Positions 56,401-64,000 of a stretch of 64,000 nucleotides of DNA are shown here, in pieces. The notes below the pieces were generated by a model, which had not been told where the DNA came from, did not search any database, and worked only from the letters and a program-made list of their open reading frames with translations. The stretch covers positions 1,565,667-1,629,666 of the forward strand of contig JAJEKB010021277.1 of the NCBI GenBank assembly GCA_022393335.1. The letters run 5' to 3'. Source of the stretch: Macrotrachela quadricornifera (taxonomy: Eukaryota; Rotifera; Eurotatoria; Philodinida; Philodinidae). The first letter of the stretch is position 1; each line of letters starts with the position of its first letter. Position numbers and translations under genes: made by a program.

Positions 56401-56469
56401 AAATAAAAACTCAATTTTGATGTATTAAAGATTGATCTAATGTATATATTAAACACATAATCATTGTTT
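47429..56469. other. 9-kb stretch with no recognised gene
   Basis: AT-rich DNA with only short random-looking open frames. The 5' exons of the NHL gene should lie just right of 47428, but no signal peptide or phase-matched donor could be picked out. Two patches of higher G+C, about 47980-48060 and 49790-49920, may be remnants of transposon coding sequence; I recognise no domain. The 3' UTR of the ART-TPR gene should lie at the right end. Confidence 0.5.
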
Positions 56470-59463
56470 TTAATTTTGATTACCTTGATTTAATATATCA
56501 AATTTATCATACATATCTCCAATAATTGAATATGTATGAGCTATGGGTGGATAATCCGATTTATAATCTTCAATTTGTTTGAAAAGTAATTTTTCAAAAT
56601 AAAATAATGCTTCAAAATAATCGTGTTTTTCTAAATAAACATGAGCCAGAATAGTATAAATATCTGATACTGAATATTTAATATTTTTTTTATTAAGTAA
56701 ATTTTGAAAATAAAATGATGCTTGAATTAAATGTCGTTTATTAAATTGTGGATCATTTTCAAGTGATTTATTATTAGTATGTATTTTTTCTTCCGATATT
56801 TTTTCGTCTAATTTTCTTTGAAAATTTTTTGAATATATTTCAAAATAATCTTTTTTTAAAAAAATATTTCCAATAATAGTATAAATATCCATTATTGATG
56901 GATGTTCAAGTGTTTGTGTTTTTAATTGACAATCAAGAAATCTATAGAAATAAATTAATGATTTATTATCATTATTTTCTTGAAGATAAATTGTACCAAT
57001 AGCTTTATATGTATTTTTTAATGATAAATCATCAACTACTTTTCTTGCTAATTCATTATTTAATAATTCAATAAAATAATCTTTTGATTTATCAAAATTT
57101 TGTTTTTCAAAACAAATATTTGCTAATATAAAATAAGTATTTGATAATAAAGGATCGGATTTTGAATGAGTTTTAAGTTGTTCATAGAGTATATCTTGAA
57201 AATGATTTAAAGAATGTTCTAAATGACGTTTTTCAAAATGAATATTTTCAATTAATCGAGATTTATCTGTCGTTTCATTTGCATCAATTTTATGATAATA
57301 TAATATTGTTTCATCAAAATGATCTTTTTTTAAATAAATATCTCCAATAATAGTATAAATATCATCAATAAGTGATTTATCAAATAGTTTTTTTTGTAAA
57401 CAACAAGTAAGTAAACGATTATAATAAACTAATGATTGATTTAAATCATTTTTTTTAAAACAAATTGTAGCAATTATTTCATATAAATTTATTAATGATT
57501 CATCTTCATATAATTTTGTTTCTAATTCATTTTCAAGACATTTAATACTATAATCTAATGCATCATTTAATTCATCTTCATCTAAATCAGTATTATATTT
57601 ATCAAAAAAAAATTCACCAAGAATTTTATATGCAGAACTTAATGATGAATCACCAGGTTCACTTCTATCTAATTCACTATCAAGTACTTTATAAAAATAA
57701 ATTGATGCTTGATCAAAATCTTTTTGTTTCCAATAAACATTTCCAATAATACGATAAGTTTCAATAACTGATGGATGACTTGTTGATAATGTTTTTAATT
57801 GATTATCTAATAATTTTTCATAATAAGAAAGTGCTTTATCTAAATCATCTAATTTCATATATATATCACCAAAATTTTTATATGATTGTGCAAAATCTGG
57901 ATGATTATTAGGTAATGTTTCTGTTTGTAAATTATAAGCTTTTTCAATAAATTCTAAAGCATTTTGTTGATCATCAATTTGAGAATACATTAAACCAATT
58001 TCAGCATAAGTATAACCAAGATCTGGATGATTAGAAGATAGTTCTTTTATTTGAGTTTCTAAAGCTTTATCAAACATTTTAGTTGCTTCTTCTTGTTTAT
58101 TCATTGTAGCATAAATTTTTCCCATATCGATATATGTTTTTGTAATAAATACAAGATCTTTATTTGGTTGACTTTGAAGAGATTTTTCTAAATATTCTAA
58201 TGCTATATGATAATTTTTCATTTGATAATGAAGTTGAGATAAACCAGAATAAGTTGTTGATGATATATTATTTTTTGTTTGTAATGCTTTATCAAAAAAT
58301 TCAAATGAATTTTTATAATTTTCTTGATTAGAATAAACTAATCCTAAATCATTATAACATTGTGAAATAAGTGGATGATCATTTGATGATGAATTTTTAG
58401 ATAAATAATTTAATGCTTGATTTAAATTTTCTATAGATAAATTAGAATTTCCTTGTTTTTCATTAACTTTTGCAAGTCCATGATGACAATAAGCAAATTC
58501 AATATCATTTTTTGCTAAATTTTCTTTTAAAACTTTTTTAAAAATTTTTTGAGCATCATCATATTTAAGCATATCAATAAAATTATATCCAATTGTAATT
58601 AATTGATTTTGTACTTTTAATTGATTATCTAATGATGATGAAAAATTTTTCATATCTTGATCATCATTTGAACATAATGTTAAATTTGCCATCCAAAGTT
58701 TATTTTGTTCATTATAAGAAATATTATCAATTCGAAAAACACATCCAAGCATAAAAAGTATTTCTTCTTCTTCAGAAAAAGCACTTAAATTTCTTATATC
58801 AGCATATGGTTTTGAAGCAGCATTTAAATCAACATTTATTTCTAATAAAATCGATGTTAATGTATCATTTGGTGGTGATCGACTTGTTGCAAATTCTAAA
58901 GCTTTTTCTCTATTTGTACTTGTTGATAAAAATGAATTCATTGAAATAAATTGTCCTATACCAGTTTTAAGACGATTAACTTCATCTATACTAATAAATT
59001 GTCCACGATAAACTTTTATAAATGGTGTTGTTTGCTGTTCTACAAATAATTTATGTTGTTCAGCTAATTGTGCATTTAAATCTTTAATAAATGTATGAAA
59101 AGGGTTAATACTATCAATATCTTGTGTTCTTAAAGCCTTATTTAAAATTCTATAAATACAACTTTCTCTTGTATACCAATAAATTGCTTTTTCTGGATCA
59201 TAACTTTTGTCAAATTCATCCATTACTTTTTCATCATCCATAGTATCTGGTTCAAAATAATTTGTAAGTGGTGGTTCATTATGTGATAATGACTCTTTTT
59301 CATCCACTATTTCGTTAAGTAATACTTGATAAAGAATAAATTCACCATTTAATGATTTATGCATACTTTGATCATCCTTTGCTGAATAAATATTTGTACC
59401 CATACTATCGACACGATTATTTTGTTTATCGAATATACTTTTTCGTCGTGTATTCCGAGACAT
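56470..59463 (-). CDS. ADP-ribosyltransferase (ART) domain protein with C-terminal TPR array
   Basis: Intronless frame of 997 residues. Residues about 90-250 form an arginine-specific ADP-ribosyltransferase fold with the R-S-ExE signature: Arg153 in VYRGQF, the Ser motif in SFLSTS (about 177-182), and the ExE glutamates in FSEEEEILFMLG (about 231-234). It should transfer ADP-ribose from NAD to a protein target. From about 280 to the end there are roughly 17 tetratricopeptide repeats of about 42 residues, kinesin-light-chain spacing, with motifs such as LGLVYSNQENY, IGLMYSQIDDQ and IGNVYWKQKDF. Two are shortened. No signal peptide or TM segment is seen, so it is probably cytoplasmic, with TPRs recruiting substrates. 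ART-TPR fusions are strongly expanded in bdelloids. Key residues are present, so activity is plausible. The ATG at 59463 is the first in frame. Confidence 0.92.
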   Translation of the reverse strand: MSRNTRRKSIFDKQNNRVDSMGTNIYSAKDDQSMHKSLNGEFILYQVLLNEIVDEKESLSHNEPPLTNYFEPDTMDDEKVMDEFDKSYDPEKAIYWYTRESCIYRILNKALRTQDIDSINPFHTFIKDLNAQLAEQHKLFVEQQTTPFIKVYRGQFISIDEVNRLKTGIGQFISMNSFLSTSTNREKALEFATSRSPPNDTLTSILLEINVDLNAASKPYADIRNLSAFSEEEEILFMLGCVFRIDNISYNEQNKLWMANLTLCSNDDQDMKNFSSSLDNQLKVQNQLITIGYNFIDMLKYDDAQKIFKKVLKENLAKNDIEFAYCHHGLAKVNEKQGNSNLSIENLNQALNYLSKNSSSNDHPLISQCYNDLGLVYSNQENYKNSFEFFDKALQTKNNISSTTYSGLSQLHYQMKNYHIALEYLEKSLQSQPNKDLVFITKTYIDMGKIYATMNKQEEATKMFDKALETQIKELSSNHPDLGYTYAEIGLMYSQIDDQQNALEFIEKAYNLQTETLPNNHPDFAQSYKNFGDIYMKLDDLDKALSYYEKLLDNQLKTLSTSHPSVIETYRIIGNVYWKQKDFDQASIYFYKVLDSELDRSEPGDSSLSSAYKILGEFFFDKYNTDLDEDELNDALDYSIKCLENELETKLYEDESLINLYEIIATICFKKNDLNQSLVYYNRLLTCCLQKKLFDKSLIDDIYTIIGDIYLKKDHFDETILYYHKIDANETTDKSRLIENIHFEKRHLEHSLNHFQDILYEQLKTHSKSDPLLSNTYFILANICFEKQNFDKSKDYFIELLNNELARKVVDDLSLKNTYKAIGTIYLQENNDNKSLIYFYRFLDCQLKTQTLEHPSIMDIYTIIGNIFLKKDYFEIYSKNFQRKLDEKISEEKIHTNNKSLENDPQFNKRHLIQASFYFQNLLNKKNIKYSVSDIYTILAHVYLEKHDYFEALFYFEKLLFKQIEDYKSDYPPIAHTYSIIGDMYDKFDILNQGNQN

Positions 59464-60473
59464 GATTCAGTAGTTAATTTACTAAATAATATCTAATCAG
59501 AGAAACCGAAATATAAAAAATTTACGTTCATAATATATATTTCTCAAAAAGTTCTGATGCATGACTAGTGTCAACCTATGATTATGTCTAGTTCTTTTTG
59601 AAAAGAAGGCTAGATATGTTCTGTCATCTAGACGCCCATCCAAAATAGATTTTAAATTAAAAAAGGAAGATTATCTATGATGGTGCATCTATCAAGTTAT
59701 TGTCATATGCAGTGATCTAGTCCCAACTAGTCTGGATGATAGAAGTATGCGCAGCACGTTAGACTTAAACATGCAAACAATATGTTGCTCATTCATCGTT
59801 TGTTCAATTGAACTATACGATCAAGTGATTATCTTCTATATATCAGTAAATGTTATAAGACGTTGCTTACAAGGGAATATTCCCAGGTGTCGAAGCACTT
59901 TTCAATCGGGACTTCATGCATCTTGTAGCCCATAGTGAGTTGTGTTTATGATAAAGAAAGGTTCGAGTGTCGGGTTTGTTTCTGAGGCAATAGAACATTT
60001 TTATTATTACAATTATAAGGGTTATCTTATCAGCAAAAAAGTAATATATAAATAAATACTCGTTGAAACGAATTGAAATTTTTCTCATATATAATTGTAC
60101 TCATGTGCGACATAATGTGAAAGTTTCACTTCAAACACTTTTGAGAAGATTCAATTATCAGTTTTGGACAATATTAATGCTGTTCTACATGTCATTGTAT
60201 AGAGTACTTTTCAAAATATAAGATAACTGTTATCTTTCACAATAGTATTTATTATCATTTCTATCTTATTGGTTATTACGGCATTTATATGATAAGTTAC
60301 ATGCATAGTGATTTTTCGATGTACGATTTGATACGCATTATTGAATGAGAAGAAATAAATCAAACTAATTTACATAGATGGGCTGAATATATAGCACGTG
60401 TGTGTGAAAGAGAAGAATCATATATAATAATGTATTTTTTACCTGATATTCATTTTATTCGTTTCTAACGAAA
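59464..60473. other. Spacer upstream of the ART-TPR gene
   Basis: About 1 kb with no recognised gene. It should hold the promoters of the minus-strand ART-TPR gene and possibly of the + strand frame at 60474. Short frames at 59747 (+) and 59867 (-) overlap each other and have no recognisable content. Confidence 0.5.
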
Positions 60474-61080
60474 ATGATAAATGTATCGATTGTATCCTTT
60501 CTACTCTCAGCGAATTTTTCTCAATCTGTAGCATCGATAAAAGATAATCTTTCAACTTCATCAATACGTGAGCAAGAGGTTGCGAATCATTTGACTGAAC
60601 TTTTATTTTTAATTATCAGTTGTCACATGTTTACTGTAGAAAGTGAAACATATCTTGATTGCATTACTAATGAATTAACCGAAGATGAAATTTATCAGTA
60701 TGTTGCATTAGATGACTCTGAATTAGATCCAGATTTCAACGATACAGACGATGAATAGGGTGATGTACTTCTTCAAAAGTTTTCTCTAGATTACACGAAA
60801 AACTCATTGAATATTATGATGAAAAGGATCCTTTCACAGGAAAACGTCGTCAGTTTTAGAAAAGGTCTAAAAAGCCAATTTACACGTGCCACAGATTCAT
60901 ATGTATTTCTCGTTTTCATGCTTATATTGCAAAGGAAGGAATGAGAACGTAAAAATTAGAAAATGTAAATAATTATATTTATCATAACTTTGAACAAGCT
61001 CAAGAATCTTATCTTCCTATGACTTGCGTCGTTGGTATAATAGAGAGCTTTCGCATAAGCAGGTGGACATACGGTTTTTT
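60474..61080 (+). pseudogene. Broken acidic ORF, possibly a transposase-associated remnant
   Basis: A 94-codon frame (60474-60758) ends in the acidic ELTEDEIYQYVALDDSELD and a stop. Coding-like sequence continues beyond the stop in other frames: LIEYYDEKDPFTGKRRQF, then ICISRFHAYIAKEG, then FEQAQESYLP. The pieces lie in plausible order but need at least two frame changes and several stops. The pattern resembles leader regions of bdelloid transposase-like proteins, but this is memory-based and unverified. I read it as a degraded gene of uncertain family. Confidence 0.4.
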
Positions 61081-63275
61081 GATTAGGATTGACTTTTATC
61101 TCACTAGAAACAACAATATACCGCTCAGAAAATCGTTTTTTAGAAAAATATTGTTGAACTACATATCATTCAATGTAGTTTGATGCGCTGATTCCGTATA
61201 TCACCTTAGTTTTCCTTCAAAACGTAACACGGGTGTCTAAAACTGGATTTATAGCCAGAGACCTCGGATTTTTGGGCACTATCTACAACAGCCTAGGAAA
61301 GGTTTCATGAGCTGAAGCTGCTACCATAGTTAAGATATATATCCAGGAGTATGTGGTAAAAATACGCGTTTGATTAGACGTTACCTCTTTGTAGGGTTTA
61401 CAATATACAGAAAGGTATGTTTTCAGATAGGTTTTGGGGCTCGAGATCTTTTGTTTTCTACTCTATTATAAATTCAATTTGGATCAGTTCTTTTTAACAT
61501 AAGGCCCACTTATGAGGAAGTTTTTGTGATATTGTTTCATAGTGCTGAATGGATTGTCTTTCTTTATTTATGCTGACTTCTAAGCCCAAGTCTTAGTAGG
61601 CTCTTTTCTTGGGCTCTATAAAACTTTGAGAACCGCTATTTTAGAAAATGATAGATTATATATGCATGTATCCACACAAACGGTTAGATTCTGGAAAAGA
61701 ATATTTTCGTATATGTTTCCCTGGCTCCCCACTGTGCATAGTTCTTTCGCAATAACGTTACGTTTATCCAGCTCGAGGCGCTATATTTTTGAGAGACAAC
61801 TACCGTATTTGAATCGCTGTCAAAAGTCAATTAATGTCTACTAGTTTTTACTGATATTCCATAAGTAGGTTATTGAATTTTAACAAGATCTTTTCGTAAC
61901 GCTATTACATCAATACTGATCAATCTTATCATGAGAATAACTTCATGTAGATAAAAGGAAAAATGTTTCTTTTGTTTCCCACCGAAAAATCATACAGAAC
62001 AGTTTAAACAATATTTGATAGCGGAGGTTGGATGCTCACATTAGGAGGCATAAATAGTTTCAAAGCAAGATAAAATATATTGCAACGAAGAATATTGCAA
62101 TTAAACCTTAATGTATATATTTTAAGGATATATAAAAACGACCTTCCGAATAGTAAAATATGTTTTTTACATTTTTGAGTTTACTCTACAACGTGATATA
62201 AATATTTATTTCAAATTCTGTAGTAAATACTTATGTCTGAACTATTGCATTACATATAAAAATTGATATATAGATCATTAGATGTACTTACGATGAAATT
62301 TAACGCTAAGATATATGAAAGTCGAAGCAAGGTATTCTACGTATTTATATTTAATGTAGTTAGTTATTCTCTTCTAACTAATGTTTATTTACATGAATCA
62401 ATCAACCGTGCTATTTTATGCGCGTCATAATGAGGTAGATATCAATGAATATGTTTCGCATGCTTCTTTTTCATCACGCTACACAATACAGTTTTATCTT
62501 TTCTTTCGATTCTTTGCTTGATATAAGAAAAAATCAAACACGTATATGTATGCAACATAATCGTTTTACTAGGCTTTTTTTTATTTTCATTTTGTGTTTT
62601 TTCTAAGCATGAGTCAATACCTTTGTTCTGATGACATCATTCGAATAAATCATGTAATTTTCTTGCTAGTTTATATTATTCTTCCATTTTCTTTTGATCA
62701 CTCTTTGATGTTTAAATATACGAATGCATATTTATATGATCAAACGGTTTATAAGATAGCAGTATTCTGTTATCAAAACTAGAGAAGGACAATAATGAAA
62801 ATAGTTCAGTTGTCTGAAAGATTTATCTTTTGATCTTGAAGGGGAGTTTTGAGAAAGAATACCGCGACCGATTTCAACTTAATATCAAAGTCTCCTTAAG
62901 TGGCTTAACTGTTCTGCATAAATGAAGACGTTGAATTTTAATTAAATTTAAGGAATATGAAATAACTCAAAGATTAATTCGAATAATTTTTGACAGCAAT
63001 AGAGAGTTGAGTGCTTTGAATTTTCAAGTTTTGTACAAAACACAGTCACGATCATTTTCGACTGTTACTAAAACTATCGGTAGGGAGTTATAATTGTACA
63101 TAAATATATTTTCTATTAAAATCGGAAGAAGACTTTCAATATGTCAAATATGTAAAGCTTTCGGTGAAAATTTATGATAAATTGTAGAACATACTACATT
63201 AGGACTAGACGATCTGACTTGATTATAATGTTGTTGACAAATAATATATGTAGATATATCTAGAACAGAAATACA

Positions 63276-63419
63276 ATCTATATTATATTGCACAAGGTGC
63301 AGTTTCCCTACAGTAGCATTCATCCGATTGGTCATAGAACGAAAAAAATTATATCTATATTATATTGCACAAGGGGGTAATAATGACTGGCCGAAGCCGA
63401 AGACCGAAGACCGAAGCGT
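63276..63419. repeat. 22-bp direct repeat and short CCGAAGA minisatellite
   Basis: A 22-base word ending TATTGCACAAGG occurs at 63276-63297 and 63353-63374, 77 bp apart. About 15 bases later (63389-63419) is a short array of CCGAAGA and CCGAAG units. Confidence 0.7.
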
Positions 63420-63639
63420 CCTAAAACGCTGGTGAGTGCTAAGAATTATTCAGAAACCAATAATCGTTAGTCCAAAGTTTATTCATGACTAATATATAAT
63501 AAACGACAATCGTTTTATACTTAATTAATATGATATTGTAATTAATTTTTTTCTTCACTCTACAATAATTGATATATATGCCTGGAAAAAAATAGCTTAA
63601 GTCCTTACTTTTAGTATATCATGACTATAAAAACACATT

Positions 63640-64000
63640 TTTTAAAAACTAATTATATATTCTGAAAGCCCGTGGAATTTTCTATCAGCCTGTATATTTA
63701 TGTTTTTGTTTGAACTTCTGCATTATAAAGATAAATGAAGTACAATGAAGGCACCTTCATACCCAAATTCCTCAACAACAAAATTTTATCAGAGTCATGA
63801 AAATTAGTTTTTAAACTTTTTTATGGCTCCAGTAATATCTTTTAAAAAGACTAATTATATATTCTGATAGAGCTTGAAATTGTCTATCATCCTATATATT
63901 TCTCTATTGTCTTAACAATACCTACTCAAAAGACACTTTGAGGAATGTAATTATATAGTCTTATACAGCTTCCAATGCATTATTATCCTCTATGTTGTAT
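63640..64000. repeat. Repeated AATTATATATTCTGATAG units, related to the 39.1-39.9 kb element
   Basis: Units start near 63650, 63851 and 63950 with forms of TAATTATATATTCTGA followed by GAGCTTGAAATT-like sequence and TCTATCATCCTATATAT. The same words appear at 39391-39430 and in inverted form at 39770-39830. The array may continue beyond the window. Confidence 0.55.

Larger units (their letters stand above)
61081..64000. other. AT-rich terminal region without genes
   Basis: No supportable gene. Short frames at 61626, 62594 (+) and 63144 (-) lack context. Repeats are concentrated in the last 750 bases. Confidence 0.5.

Noticed and set aside
57558..57749. Plus-strand frame inside the ART-TPR gene
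   Set aside because: Low-complexity shadow of the minus-strand TPR coding sequence.

Overview
The window looks like nuclear DNA of a bdelloid rotifer (Rotaria/Adineta type). It is AT-rich. The introns I could place with confidence are often 50-60 bp with GT..AG ends. The gene families are ones known to be expanded in bdelloids: an intronless ART-TPR protein, a DUF4419 protein, NHL propellers joined to Ser/Thr stalks, and EGF repeats followed by a membrane tail with a CFGIDP motif. Genus and species are inference, because no rRNA or mitochondrial marker is present.

Region 1 (1-13.8 kb, + strand). After about 4 kb without genes, one spliced gene appears to run from 3971 to 13796. It has three tandem copies of a membrane unit (TM, Cys-rich ectodomain, TM), then a further TM, a Thr-rich linker and a seven-bladed FG-GAP/VCBS propeller. 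A 52-bp intron at 12076-12127 joins what otherwise looks like two separate genes. Three of its introns are enlarged by inserted DNA.

Region 2 (14-17.8 kb, - strand). A complete four-exon DUF4419 gene converges on the first gene. It is followed by a decayed mariner transposase.

Region 3 (17.8-47.4 kb, - strand). This is one very large modular gene, or a cluster of close relatives. In transcriptional order it holds eight six-bladed NHL propeller exons (N1-N8, 47428 to 28831) with short Ser/Thr stalk exons between them, a 2.9-kb tandem repeat array carrying more stalk exons (26.0-18.6 kb), and two terminal exons with three EGF domains, a TM helix and a basic tail ending at 17807. Every exon boundary I could place is phase 1-1, so modules can be added or lost without breaking frame. 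N3-N4-N5 and N6-N7-N8 form a duplicated block. Introns and spacers hold small transposons: a piggyBac-type MITE flanked by TTAA, a hAT-type MITE with an 8-bp target duplication and an empty site in a sister repeat, and several long inverted-repeat elements. The only assembly gap (26010-26019) lies in this array and has identical 47-bp flanks.

Region 4 (47.4-64 kb). About 9 kb shows no recognisable gene. Next comes the intronless 997-residue ART-TPR gene on the - strand (59463 to 56470), a broken acidic ORF (60474 to about 61080), and AT-rich DNA with dispersed repeats.

The common theme is modular surface proteins (propellers, EGF domains, stalks, multi-TM units) in a transposon-rich, duplication-prone setting, plus one probable NAD-dependent ADP-ribosyltransferase. 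No CRISPR array, canonical tRNA or rRNA gene was seen.
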